Of a stretch of 64,000 nucleotides of DNA, positions 49,363 to 62,200 are shown piece after piece. The notes under the pieces are model-generated. The model was not told where the DNA came from. It did not search any database and saw only the letters and a program-made list of their open reading frames with translations. The DNA comes from Zopfochytrium polystomum. Lineage: Eukaryota; Chytridiomycota; Chytridiomycetes; Chytridiales; Chytridiaceae. The DNA is taken from positions 1-64,000 of the forward strand of contig JAIVFJ010000041.1 of assembly GCA_025765615.1 (NCBI GenBank), read 5' to 3'. Both the position numbers and the translations under genes were made by a program. How positions within the stretch are numbered: position 1 is the first letter of the stretch; the number at the start of each line of letters is the position of its first letter.

Positions 49363-52300
49363 TCAATCTTCATCAGAATCAACGATCGCTTTAGACAGAT
49401 TCGAAGCTCTTCCATGGGTCGCCCTATCGGTGTCTCCTTCGCCTGAAGAGTCCGCAGTAGCAGCTTTCTTTCTTACAAGCTTTTTCGATTTCCTTCAATG
49501 GTAGTTAGACTGACTCTCGAACGTACTACGAATTCACCTTTTCTTTTCGTCTTTCTCCCCACCGGAACCAGCTTCCCCATCGGAACTCTCAGCATCGCGC
49601 GACCGTTTTGCCGTCTTTCGACTTTCTTTCTGTTCTCGAAGCTCCTGCTGTTCGCGTTCGTCCATCTCTCTTGACTCTTTGTTCTTCATTTGAACAAGCT
49701 CCATAATCTCCCTCCGTTTCCTTTCGACCATATCCCGCTCTCTCTGTTCCTTTTCTCGTTGTAACCTCTGGGTAGAACTGGGTGGTCAGAAGGCCGCTCC
49801 AAGCCTGGCTCAAACTAACCACTAACCTCCTTTTCTGCTCGCTCCGACTCCAGCCGTCTCTTTTCCTCCAAAATAGGCGCGAAGCCTCTCGTCCTTTTGC
49901 TTTTCCAGAACTTCGGTTTCATGCAATTTCTTCTCCGCCATCCGCTGAACATCCTTGCAAAATTTAGCTCTTTCCTGGGCATGCTTGATATCGAATCCGG
50001 GATGCCGGACGTCGGTCTTGCTCCCGAGGTAATCGAAAATCCTACGAAGAAATTTAGCAATCATTTTTTACGACGACATTTGAAACCTTTGGCACGACGT
50101 TAAGCCCCTGACAGCCTTCCGAAGGGTTGTTGGGTCCCGCCTGTCTGCAGCTTGATCGTTCAAGACCTGAACATACTGCTGCTTTACCAAGGCTGCAGGC
50201 AAGTTTACGGTCATCGCGTTGTTGCTGAACACTAAACAGCAAACTTCCTCACCAACGTTGTACAGTAAAGAAAGCTTGCTGGGCTCAATTCTTAAGGCCT
50301 GCATCCAAAATTTAGCTATTGAAAGCCTTTGGACATTAAGCCGAAGCTGACCTTTTGTATGAAGCTGAGGGTTTTCAGCATCATGTCAGGGTCGCGTTCT
50401 GTTTTGGCAATTATGTAGTAAGCACGAGCAAGGCAAAGAAGCACGTAGACGTTATTGTCTAGTTTTTTTAGGGCTCTCTCGTACTGATTTACTTGTAAGA
50501 GATCGACTTGGCACAAAGTTTCCTTACGAATGTTAGAGCAGGCCGATGTTGACCAATTTCCACCAGAACGTGCGCCAAATTGATGGATATGGTAGGCATC
50601 GCCATCGTTCCCTCTTGTACCTGGCCCAGGTCAGTCAATGAGACACATCTACAAGGGTTTACCTGCGTAAAAACCTCCTTTGCTTCAGAGTACTTCCCCA
50701 GCTCTGCGAGGCAAATACCAACACCGGTAGCTGCATAAACGTTTCTCCCGTCACTTCGCAGAGCTTTATCGAAGAATTCCAATGCCTTTTTCACTAAACT
50801 CTCTTTCTGGACAAAACCTTGAGCCTTTCCACAGAAGCTCATTGTAAACAAAGTCTCACATTCTTCACATCGTTTTGGCCGAGCATTAGGTATATGTTAC
50901 CGATGCTACAGAGCGCGAAGCAATCATTTTTGTCAAATTTCTGTAGGACTTCCTCAAATGCCTTGCGAGAATCCCGCATATGACCCTTATTTGTTGTGTC
51001 TTCCATGAAACACAGACCGTTGAGCAAGAAGTGTGTTTTTTTGTCGATATCTTGCAGTTTCGCAAATTCGAGTCTCGCCTCTTCAAACTTCCCCTTTGAC
51101 ATAAGCATAAATCCAAGTCGAGCAATGGCGTCCAAGTAAGAAGGATGCGCATCGAGAATACTGCGGTAAGCTTCCTGTGCCTTATCCAGCGCTCCGGATT
51201 GTTCGTCAAGACGGGCCATGTTGTAGCGAATCGTAACTTCGAGGGGAACGTCTCCAAACTCAGAGTCTCTGCATGCAAGCAATGCTCTCTCGTAAAACTT
51301 CAGTGCCTCATCGCGACTTGAGCCTCCAAGCGTCTGCATTTCTCTGTGGTACAGCGCCCCTATATTGTTAAGAAGCTCTGCTGAAACAGAGGCTGATCCT
51401 TCTTCGTACTGTTTCAGGGCATTTAGGTAGCCTGCCAGTTCGACATGTTACTTGAGCGCTGAGATCATGACGGAGCTCACCTTCGCGGGCTATTTTTGTG
51501 TTCATGGTCTCGTATAACTTTGACATTTCCATCTGAATGTCAGGATCTGGAATGAGGCCCTCCTGAAGATCTGCCTCGGTGACTTCGGGTGATCTAAAAA
51601 GCCCTCGAAGCCTGTTATAGAGCTCCTGAGCTCGCGGCCGGGTGGCTTCCTTTTGAGAACAGATGAAGGCTAATTTCTGAGAATTTCAAATGAGTTTGCG
51701 AAAGCCATGGTTACACTCATTTACTTGAAGCGCCTCAAAATTGTCTGGCTCTTGGGCAAGGACTTTTTCAAAGCATTCAACAGCCTTCGAAAACTCACCT
51801 ATCAACGGGTAAGTGCGTTTCATTTGAAGACAATGACCTACGGTTTGCAAGGTAAATTTCCCCGAGGCCATAATTAAACGGGGGTGAAGAACCCATAGCC
51901 ACTGCTTTGGAATAGCACTCTTTTGCCTCGGCCCACTCCCCCTACAAGATCTTAAAATGAAGATTTACCAGTCAAAATATACCTTTGCATGATGCGCACG
52001 ACCGATTATAGCGTAACTTTCTGCTTGAAGTTCTTTCGTGTTTGTCATTTCCAAAGTCTTTCTGCTCGCACGCTCCGCTTTGTCGTAGGACTTATTCGCG
52101 AAAAATCGCTCCGCCATCAACATCCACATTACTGGATTGTTCTGGTTGATCGTGTATGCTCTATTTACGAGTTCGGCCGCCTGCCGCAGCTTTTCACTGT
52201 CCCCTTGGGATCTCGCTTCGTTCCAGTCCATTATAGCAAGGCAGAGAATTGCATCATCATTTCTGTCATTCTAATCGATTTGTGTCAGATGCCTTCCGTT

Positions 52301-53401
52301 GTAAAGGTCTCCCCCTTGAAACGCACCAATTGCAGCGCTCGTTTGAATGCATGTCGTGCTTCCGCCAACATGCCCAGCTTATGATAACAGATTCCGATAG
52401 GGACACGGACGTCAGGCCTAATATCTGGAAGTAGCGTCTTGATGGGAATTAACGCTATTCGAAGCATTTCAATCTTCCTCTTACCAAGACCTTTTGATAC
52501 CAAGCAAGTGCTGCCTTGTAGTCTGCTCTCCTCGAGGATATTGAAGCCTTCGCAATTTAGATGTTGTAGTGGATTCTGACGGCCTACCATTCCTAAAATG
52601 GCCGGAACGCACCAACTATCAGTATCAAGAGCGAACTGGTATTGCTTGTATGCATCCTCCAGCCTATCGGAGGAAAGAAGAAGGTTTCCTGACGCAGCAG
52701 TTAATTTCGCTTTGTCCAGTACTCACTGTGTTAAACCTTTGGCAATGACGGCCCATATGTACCGTCCATTTATCGCATCACATCGGTTGATGAGCTCTGT
52801 TGCCTCCTGTAGAAGCGTTTTCGCGTCTCTATCATCCAGTGGAGTCCACGATACGGGTGACACAAGCTTCTCTGTCGCGACTTCAACATAAAACATCGCA
52901 AGCATGGAAAGGATGCGGATGTAGTCCGGGTCTCTGGCCTGTATCCCTCCGGCTTGGCGAGGTTGGTGAGAAGCTTAGCGTATGGTTGTGGCTTCAGAAC
53001 TGCAATGGTACCTGCGCCAATATTTGCTGCGGCCTTCAATACTCGCTCAAAGTCGTTGTAGACGCCAATGGCATAAAATTCACGCTGTTTCGACTGAATT
53101 GGCGGAGCTCCAGCGGGTACCAAATTTAGAACCTACCGCGAACTCCAAATACAAACGAAACGGAACCGATTCGTCAGCTAAAATGGAGATAATCGCGTCG
53201 TTTTCGTTGTTGTTTCCGAGATCGTCTACATCGACTTCAAGTACTTCCTCGCCTAATACTCCTCAGCCTTCTGTTTCGTACTAGCGCTCTTACCATTTCT
53301 GAGGGGAACCTCTATTTTCCGGCCCTGCCAAGTGAACCGGTCAGTGGATGGCAGGGATTCGGCTGCCTCTCTTGTGGTGTTAAGTTGAGACTTGCCATGG
53401 C
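49363..53401 (-). CDS. CTR9: Paf1-complex subunit Ctr9 (TPR protein)
   Basis: Scaffold of the Paf1 complex, which travels with RNA polymerase II and promotes histone modification. The minus-strand N-terminus has IEVPLRNGEEVLEVDVDDL, then ISILADESVPFRLYLEFA and YNDFERVLKAA. The middle (53-50.3 kb) is a long array of tetratricopeptide repeats, for example NPVMWMLMAERFF, YDKAERASRKTLEMT, YERALKKLDNNVYVLLCLARAYY. The C-terminus (50.0-49.4 kb) is a charged coiled coil (EKKLHETEVLEKQKDERLRA) followed by Glu/Arg/Lys-rich and Ser/Asp sequence ending SKAIVDSDED. This matches Ctr9 in order and in size (about 1,050 residues). There are many short introns. The start codon is not resolved; it should lie near 53,400, just before the divergent ANP32-like gene. 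Confidence 0.88.
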
Positions 53402-53493
53402 AGATTTGATCACAGTGAGTTGACTCGTCAACAAAATCAAGAAGAGAAACTCCCGGCCCTTCTTCCCTCCGCCAACGTACATCAGGCTCCAAA

Positions 53494-54785
53494 ATGCCTC
53501 TGGAGCTCAACCGCGACAACACGCGCGGCCTTGACTTAGCAACCCTGGGCGACGACGAGCGGTTCGAGGACTGCGAAGTCTTGTCTCTCAATAACTGCGC
53601 GCTCGCCTCCCTTCAAGGTAAACTCTGTTCGCGGCAGGTCAACGCGCTTACTCGCTCCGCCCCTCGGTCGTGGGAGTCTTGTCCGAGAACAATTTCTGCT
53701 CATATATTGGATTCATCAATTCCGAGCAATGGGTGGACTGATAAGCACCGCCTGTGGACGCTGCTCTTTTCCGCTTAGTTGCCGGCAACGGAGCGATGGA
53801 CGAGTCTGACACTTCGTTCCTTTTTCTCCTCCACTCGTTACGAACCTCAGGCCTTCCACCCCATCCACGCCTTCGGGAACTGCAACTACTCGACAATCGC
53901 TTAACCGACGTAAAGGAACTGACCGGTGACTCCTTTCCCGCGTTGGTGCGTTTGGACTTGTCGAACAACCGGCTGTCGGATCTCGCTTCGCTGAATGCCT
54001 TGAGAACCCTATCGAGTCTCAAGCATCTGTCAGTTATGAAGAACAAAGTGGCGGAAAAAGCTGACTACTCGGCAAGCATCTTTCGATTGTTCCCGAATCT
54101 CACGTCGGTGGACGGGCTGGATCGGTAACACTCTCTGCTTCCGATTTTGCGACGCGCTAATTTGCTGTTTGACAGGGAAGGAAACGAGGTTGACTTCACG
54201 GACGACGAAGATGACGGTGACGATGGTGAGGAAGACGAGTACGAAGAAGAAGACGAAGACGATGAGGATGGGGAAAAGCAAGATGCCGACGAAGGGGACG
54301 AAGATCCGGACGGAGCTGAGGAAGACGACGAAGAGGACGAGGAAGCCGATCCCGTTAACCCTAAAACTGCAGCAGAAGAAGAGGAGGACCCTGAGGACGA
54401 AGACGACGAAGAGGACGTTGATGGGGCCGCTGATCAGAACGAGGGAGAGGACGGTGAAGAGGAGGGTGACGATCAAGAAGGTGAAGGCGATGAGGAGGAT
54501 GGAGACGAGGACGAACTTGACACTTCCAGCAAACCAGTCGGCCTCGAATATCTCGTTCAGGTGAGACGATTCCCACTGGCCGGGTTCAGCATGAACATTA
54601 AGCGTGTTTTCGGTGCGCGAAAACAGGACCACGACGGTGAGGACGATGACGACGAAGAGGATGAAGATTACGGAACTTCTGGTGCAAAAAGAGCCGCGGA
54701 AGACGACGGCGAGGACGACGAAGACGGCGACGAGGATGACGAAGAAGAGGAGCCACCAGCAAGGAAGCGGAGCAGGCATTCATAG
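53494..54785 (+). CDS. ANP32-like leucine-rich acidic nuclear protein
   Basis: ANP32 proteins are histone-binding nuclear phosphoproteins and PP2A inhibitors. Exons are 53494-53617, 53851-54124, 54176-54560 and 54627-54785, all joined in frame at GT-AG sites. The protein begins MPLELNRDNTRGLDLATL, with a first LRR (FEDCEVLSLNNCALASLQGL). More LRRs follow (LRELQLLDNRLTDVKEL, LVRLDLSNNRLSDLASL, LKHLSVMKNKVAEKADY) and the LRR cap FPNLTSVDGLDREGNEV. About 140 residues of almost pure Glu/Asp come next, with a break LDTSSKPVGLEYLVQ, and the protein ends in a basic nuclear signal ARKRSRHS. The third intron lies within the acidic tail. The layout matches ANP32; pp32-like proteins with other names are the alternative. 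Confidence 0.88.
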
Positions 54786-54907
54786 ATGCTGCTCTCTCGT
54801 TGCTTGAAGTTTTGTCGTTTTGTTTAATAATACGCTAGCGTCGTATAATGTACTGTATGCTGTCACTCAGGACGAGCCGAATGAAACAACAAACCAACTT
54901 GTTTGAC

Positions 54908-55368
54908 ATGCTCTTCTGTCCGACATGCGCGAACATGCTCCTGGTGAAACCGGGAACGGAGGGAAACGAGATGTTCTGCCAGACATGCCCATACGTTTTG
55001 CGCCTGGAAAAGGTTTGAGCACTGACCTCTTGTTGGCCCGCGTGCCGTTCGTCGATCTCACCCCTGCTTGCAATACGTTAACGATCAATTGGAAGCCCGT
55101 CCGAGAAAGAACATACTTTCAACGGAAAGACGTTGACGACGTCCTCGGTGGTTCGAACGACGGGGGCTGGGACGAAACAGATGTTCAATGCCTCAAGTGC
55201 GACGGAACAAGGTAACGCAGGCAGGAACAACTCGTTTGGTCTCGTTTCTCAACGCGCCCACATCCTTTCAGAGCGTCCTACATGCAGCTACAGATAAGAT
55301 CTGCAGATGAACCCATGACAACCTTCTACCGCTGTCGGAGTTGCAAATATACTTGGAGAGAAAACTAG
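54908..55368 (+). CDS. RPC11: RNA polymerase III subunit C11 (RPC11/POLR3K)
   Basis: Small subunit needed for RNA cleavage and termination-reinitiation by polymerase III. Exons are 54908-55012, 55096-55211 and 55272-55368. The first zinc ribbon is MLFCPTCANMLLV...FCQTCPYVL. Then comes the linker FQRKDVDDVLGG, and the TFIIS-like C-terminal ribbon VQCLKCDGTRASYMQLQIRS with the catalytic acidic pair in SADEPMTTFYRC, closed by CKYTW. The length (about 105 residues) fits the family. The first intron appears to end in TGGAAG. It follows the ANP32-like gene by about 120 bp on the same strand and precedes the YCII gene by about 125 bp. Confidence 0.95.
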
Positions 55369-55492
55369 TCAGGCTGTGGTTGTTGCATATAAGGAAACGG
55401 CGTTTTGTGGTTCTGAGATAGTGGTTGGGGCTCGAGAGCACCAATGGAAGGCAATAATATTATTGACGCCCGCCAACCGTGACAAGATCAAA

Positions 55493-55867
55493 ATGGCTCT
55501 CCCTGCGACCAGCCTGTCGGCCTGGCGGCCGCGACTTCTCCCACGCTTCGTTTTCATTCAGTCGCGGAGCCTGCAGTTCCTCGTCATTGCTCAAGACTAC
55601 ACGGACGATGAAGCGCTGTCTCGCCGAAACCTAGCTCGACCAGCGCATCTTGCCCGAGCCAAGGACGCCAAGAAGGACGGACGTGTTTTGGTTGGCGGTG
55701 CTACTTTATCTCATGATGGCAAGATGACTGGCAGTATGATAGTAGTGGACTTCCCCGATGAGGGAAGCGCTAGGGAGTTTGTGAACCAAGATCCCTACAC
55801 GATTGGGAAAGTCTGGGAGAGGATTGACATTAAGCCTTTTAAAATGGCTACATTAGACCCGAAATAG
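55493..55867 (+). CDS. YCII-related domain protein
   Basis: Single-exon gene of 125 codons. Residues 1-27 (MALPATSLSAWRPRLLPRFV) are Arg-rich and lack acids, as in a mitochondrial targeting peptide. The rest is an alpha-beta barrel of the YCII family: FLVIAQDYTDDEALSRRN, RPAHLARAKDAKKDGRVLVG, a strand with MTGSMIVVDF, then SAREFVNQDPYTIGKVWERI. In bacterial and fungal homologs the conserved His (here in RPAHLA) and Asp (in NQDPY) form a putative active site, but the reaction is unknown. Confidence 0.85.
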   Translation: MALPATSLSAWRPRLLPRFVFIQSRSLQFLVIAQDYTDDEALSRRNLARPAHLARAKDAKKDGRVLVGGATLSHDGKMTGSMIVVDFPDEGSAREFVNQDPYTIGKVWERIDIKPFKMATLDPK

Positions 55868-56248
55868 AACCCATTTTCAATAAGAAAAGATGCCCACTGT
55901 GCCTGTACTCTCCACCAATACACGCAGAAGAACATGGGACACGCAACTTTCTTTGGGCTTCGCATTCGCGCAAGGTGCGGTTCGGCGAAGGGGATAGTTC
56001 TGCGTTCAACTTCAAGCGGCATGGCCGTTGCGAGAGAGATGTGTTTTTGCCGTTTCCGGTTTTCACGTTTTTTGTTCTTGTGACGCCCAAGCCTCACGAC
56101 GCTGCTCGGTTGACATCTCCCTCACCAGCACAGACTGCGACCTTTCCACAGTGGATCCGTCTACGCGGTCAGGCCACCGCCCATTGCTCCTCTGGCATCC
56201 ACTTCCATTTGTGGGCATTTTTCTTCAAGCTTAAGGGGACACGGTGCT
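55868..56248. other. intergenic, no gene seen
   Basis: About 380 bp between the YCII gene and the Rim15-like gene. I see nothing distinctive; it should contain the kinase promoter. Confidence 0.5.
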
Positions 56249-59200
56249 ATGACAGACCGGCGAGCGGACGATGTTGAGACGCCTGCCCGTAGTGTTGTTC
56301 TCCCTCATGCCTCGACATCTCACCTGCACTCCAGCGACGATGCATCCCCGCCTTCGCCGCCGCCCCGTCGATTTCCTTCCTTTCATTCACTCAAGTCTGC
56401 GTCTCAACGTTCTATTGGGCGCTTCAGAACGCGAGTTAGGAAGCAGCTGAGCCGCCCTTCATCTCCCCCTTCATCGTCATCTCCGCCACCACTTCTGTTT
56501 CCGCCTTCACCGTCAGATCGAGAAGCGATTCCCAGTCTTGGCTCCGACCAGGAATGGAGCCGTACGTCGATTTCAACGATGGTGGAAACTCGCCGAGGAT
56601 CTGCGCACACTTCGAAGAGCGACGACGATGTTCATTCTAGAAGAGGTTTCTTGTATATTCAATCAACATGTATTAAGCCATTGTGCTGAATAACGGCCAC
56701 TCTTTGCCCAACACAGCTGCTTCGATTGATTCTGCCGTTTTGGACACTCCTTCTCTGGAACGTCGATCTGTCCCTTCACTCTCTCGGAAGAATCGACTGC
56801 GAAACGTCTCGTCGCCATCTCCTCTCTCGTCTTCGGGTAATTCCTTCTTCTTCATGGCCGAATCCGTCGAGGAAGACGCGTTGGAGGCGGGGCTCGTCCA
56901 GCGGGATCAGCAACTGGAGGACGGGAAGACTGCGTCAGGATCGTATTCTCCGGCATCACCGGCTGTTGTTTTCGGGGCATCGAGCGGAATCGCGCCTCCT
57001 GCGTCGGTTCTAGTGAAGAAGAAACTGTTTTCCCATCTTGATGGGGTGCAGCCGAAGGCGACCTCAGCGAGTACAATCGGTTCAAATTCATCATCTCCTC
57101 GATTGGGACCTGTGGGACGTCGCGGGAGTGGTGGCGCCAAAGCTGGCACGAGCGGCGGTGCCGGAACGGTCAGTCAGGTGCCGTCGCACTCCCGCGACAC
57201 CTCGCCCTCTTCGTTGCCCCACCTCCTCCTTCGGCGATCCCTTTCGTCGCAAGAGAGCCGCCGAAGCGTTTCAACCCTCACGGCAGATACTGTCCTTACG
57301 GAGATTGTCGATGGAAACCTTGAGGCGCCAGCGTCCACCACATCACTCGGCCCCTCCCCAACATCCAGACCGGACGCTATTGCGAGCACTGTTGCCTCGT
57401 CATCACGACACCCTAGTCTTGAAAGGCCGGATCGTCGGATCTCCTTCGGCTCCTCGTCATCGTCTCGGATTTCAAGTCTGGAGCGATCTGAAGCAGCAGT
57501 TGCTCCCTCGAAGTTGCACATCTCAACTACTGCTGGTGGCTTGCAGACTCCACCAAATCACCCGCATATACGACGGCTTTCACACGGGTCTGGTTTTGGC
57601 GGGCGATCGGGGTCACCACAGCAGCAGTCACCCGTCATCGCTGCACCGACACCAACATCAATCAAATCGCCACGGGTCACTGCCTTGGCGCGCGAGGTTG
57701 ATCTGACCATTGGCGTAGTCTCGAACACCGCGCATCATTCCTCTCCCGGCTCCCTCTCGCTGTCTTCATCCATCACCCCCGCCACGGCCGCGTCGACTGT
57801 CCTCACCAGTACCGCATCAACCCCTTCTTCCTCACCTCGATTTTATCCTTCTGCACATGTTCCTCAAACGTCATCACCGCTCTTAACACCGACGTCCATA
57901 TCCGCAAACCCTTTCGACGCCAGCCCGCTCCCAACTCCTGCAGATTTCCTTCTTCCCCTGGAACCAGACTTGGCCACATCATTTTTGAGTGATGTGAGAA
58001 AGGAATGGGAGGAGGAGATTGAGGAGATAAAAGTTGTAGCAGATTTGGGAGTCCGTGTGATTTTAGCATCGTGGGAGGGTTTCAGGCAAGGCAAGGCTCG
58101 GCAACTATGGCCGCAAGATTCAGACGCCGACGAAGGAGGAGCAAGGGAAAGCCATCGTTATAGCACTACGCCAGTAATGCGACCGCTGCTGCTTCACTCA
58201 AATAGTTGGCCAATGTCTCTAAACAGTAAGTCTGTCGTTTTAACGAAGACTACTTTTTCTAACAACATCTCCGTATTCCACTATCACAGTCTCAGCCCAG
58301 GATGAGATACTGTTTTCCGTTGAGCAGCTCGCCCACAAAATAATCGACACTGCAGCCGAGAGTTTTGTGAAGACCGACTTATCGGGACAGATTATGCGGG
58401 GACTACAGGAACTGCTGGAACAGCAAAAGCGGCTGATTACGGGGCATCCAGACGTGGCTGACGTTATTCGAAAGCTCATATACGTTTTCGCTCCATTTGC
58501 GCGTTTCATTGAGCGGATGGTAATAAGTACCCTTGCACTGCGAACAAACTTGCGTAACCCTTCAACTTCCATTGTTATTTTCAGAATCATCACCTCTCAG
58601 AGCCTGCAATGGCCGACAGCCGGACGACAACTCCGACGAGAACGACCCCAAATCATTACCCCTTTCCCTCCTCATCACTTCATTCCACCCCAAGCTCGCG
58701 AAGCTCCAGTCCGAACTCTCGCAATATGATTCCCTTCTCCTCTTTCCGTGGTGATAGCCCAATGCCTGCTGCACCCGGCACTGCAACAATTAGAATCTCG
58801 TCCAGCGTAACTGCCTCGCCCTCGCCCCTCAGCGAAAGTTCCCCTGCACTATCACCTTCAGCTGTTTCTCCCCCCTCGGTGATTTCACCGCTCCCACGAG
58901 GACGGAGAAGACTAAGCGCCGCAGCACGGATTAGAGTTCCCTCGCCGCTGAGCCCAAAAGCGACAGCTGCCGGCCTCGCACCCGTTGTCGACGTATCTAC
59001 GCCGGATCTTTCCTCAGCTGGTAACAGCATAGCAAGCGCCCCGTCGTCCCCCCCGCAGCAAGCACGCCACCGCCGCGAGCGCTCTGATGGTCACTTATCT
59101 CCGTCGTCGCGCTCACTGCGATCCTCCACGACAAAGCGTCGAAGCCTTTACGATTTGATAACTGGAACAAACTTTTCGTCATCACCTCCTGCATCCGCTG

Positions 59201-62200
59201 GAGCAAGTCAATCCAACAGTGCAAGTTCAATAGAGCAACCTGTACCAAGCAAAGGTCCCTCAACGCCCCGAACAGGAGCCGGACTCACTCGCCATATATC
59301 TAACCCCTCTTTAAAAATCACCGCCCTCGCGTCGTCTTCAAACATTGGAAACTCCCTTGGGTCGCTTCTTCTTCCGAACGGTTCCATTCGAGGAAGTGGT
59401 GCCAGCTTAAGGCAGAGACAGCTTCAACAACCGCAACAGCCGGCTGAGATCGCAAAAATCTCGCAAGCTGATGTGGAGCCAAAAGCTGGAGAAGACTTTG
59501 CTGGTGTGAGCAGTAGAGAAGAGCAAGACATAAGCTCGCTATTGTTGGCGGGGGATTTAAGTCCGAAACAGAGAAAACGTGCGGTTAAGCCGGTTTGTAC
59601 TAAATTAGAATTACAACCGAACTTACTCATTGTGGAATCGTTGTAGAAACCGCTCATAACATTTTTCAAAAACATGTTCAGCCCAACGACTGACTCATCC
59701 GGATCTACATCGTCACTGGCCTCGTCATTTCCGACCTCTCACAGTACTTCTGATATTTCATCGCGCACCTCACCGGCGTTTGCAAATGTAGCTTCTTCGT
59801 CTCCGCAGCATCCCTCACCTTTGAAAGCCGTCAGTGCCAACTCCATGATGTCTTTGTCGACAACATCTTCATCAAAAAATTCTCTTCGGCCAACAGCGTC
59901 AGCGGCTCCCGATCCTGTTGTTCCCTTTTTGTCCTATCTCTCCGCAACAGATGCCAGCATATATTGCTCAGTAGACTCGATGCACACTCAAACAGTTCGA
60001 GACAGCGAAGCGAGTGGTGCTGTGGCCGAAAGTGAACCGCCAGTCCTCTGTCGGATATGCGAAGAACGGATACCAGCGTCTCTTATCGAAAGACATATTC
60101 CGGCCTGTTCGTTGACTCATCATCACCAGATTCAAATGCATAACTTTGACGTTAAGTTGCGGACAACCCTAGCTGCGTTAATCGCCCGAAAGGAAACGAT
60201 AGGGTCCCCAGCGTTTGCTTCTCCGTTTGAATGGGGCTCATTTTGCCGCGTTATTGATGGTCTTGGTGATTATGGCCGCGAAGCGATGAGGATTGGAGAG
60301 ATTGCATCCGTGGAAGATGGCAAGAAAGCCACTGCCGCTTTGGAGAAGCTGGTTGGCAAAATGAAAAAACTGTTAACGGAGGAAACGAAATTCGCCGCGA
60401 AGGAAACAGAGGCCTTTCAATTCGGGCACAAGCTCGTTGCAATAGTAAGTCGTTGCTCTTTTTGGCGTTGCTTCTTCTGAAGCTGGGATTTCTTCAATCG
60501 ACACAGGTGCAAGAGAAGTTTGAGGCCGTTCGGCTTTACGCGGAAAAACTTAGCGCAGCAAAAGCTGTGTCTCTTGGCGCACCCGCTAATGTAACGAGGG
60601 AAGCAATTGAGGCAGCCAGCAACATAAGTGAGCTGCTTGGTGACGGTCCAAGCAGCACCAGTGCAACGCGCCGGTTACCCCCGCTCATTCCTTTTGCAAG
60701 CCCGACTGCGTCCACAACAACCCCGTCATCAGCTTCGACTCCCACCTCAAATCCGTCGCCATCCATTGCTACTCCTTTAGCGAATCGGCTTCTCTCGGGG
60801 CCGTCGTTGGAAACTTCACTTTCAGTGTCATTGCGTAACTTGGATTCGCCGGTCTCTCCGTTCAAGCTTGCGGCAGACGTCTTTAAACCTCGTTCAGGAG
60901 CAGATGGCGAAACGGAAGGCCAAGAAGACGGCTCGACGGGGGGATTGGCGGTTAGCGGTGGCGGTGGTGGGAAGAAATTTATGAGTTTGTTTGCCGCGCT
61001 GTTGAAAGGAGGTGGACACCGGAGGGCGGCAAGCGGGACATCCGCTGTAGCAGAAGTCTCGGTGAGCTTGTAGTAACAGGCCTTGCAGTGCTCAACCATT
61101 ATTTCAGGGCTCGGAGAAGGACAAACGACGAAAGATTCCAACATTTGATGATTTTGAAGTGATCAAACCTATTAGTAGAGGCGCCTTTGGGTAAGCTATT
61201 GCGGCACAAGTAAAAAGGCTGCCGCTAATTTCCTCCCCGATATTTTTCTCAACCAAAAAAATTAACAAAAAACAGTAAAGTGTATCTAGTCCGAAAGAAA
61301 GTCACGCAAGACATCTATGCTATGAAGATACTGAAGAAGAAAAACCTGATTCGGAAGAACATGGTGACACACGTGCTTGCGGAACACAAAGCTCTGACAA
61401 TGGCAAACAATCCGTTTGTTGTGAAGCTTTTCTACGCCTTTCCGGATAAGGACAATCTTTACCTAGTAATGGAGTATTTGATCGGAGGCAGGTTCATCAT
61501 TTTCCCCATCTTTTTTATGACCGCCCTTCTTCGTATATCAGGTGATTTGAGTGCCCTGTTGGCCAATTTCGGTACATTTGACGAAGATATGACACGCATG
61601 TACTCCGCGGAAGTTGTTCTTGCCTTGGAGTACTTGCATGCAAACGGAATTACCCACCGCGATCTAAAACCCGACAGTAGGTTCCACCCACTTGAGCCTC
61701 ATATGTTCCGACGATATTGCTTGACCGTTACATCCACCAGACATGCTAGTGAACCATGAAGGACACATAAAACTGACGGTAGGAGCTCAAATTGTTCTGC
61801 TACATTCGCAAGCCGCTGATCGTTTTGTTTGCGGTGAAGGATTTCGGTTTGGCCCATATTTCTGTGCCCCAAGCTCCCATTGTCGCAAGCGGCCAGAAGG
61901 AGGTCATTGCCAACGTTTGTGAATGCTCATGAATCCCATGCAAAGGTTAAACTTTGTTCCTTTTCAGCGCCTCAACATGCTGTCAAAGCGAAAGGCAAAT
62001 CGCCCAAAGCGGGTCTCTAACTTGTTTGGCTTCAACCGGAATGAAAATCCCGCACCCTCCATGCCTCAGCCGGACGCACAACCAAGCTCCGCTCTCCCTC
62101 AGCCGCAGATCCAACCAACGCCTGCGGCAGCACAAACATTTACTGAAGGAAATGCATCGGAGGACCCCTCTACGTCGACAACCAGCAAGCCGCCAAGTGC

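Noticed and set aside
54030..54779. Minus-strand hydrophobic 249-codon frame resembling a membrane protein
   Set aside because: It is the exact antisense of the Glu/Asp-rich ANP32 tail; Glu and Asp codons read backwards give Leu, Val and Phe.
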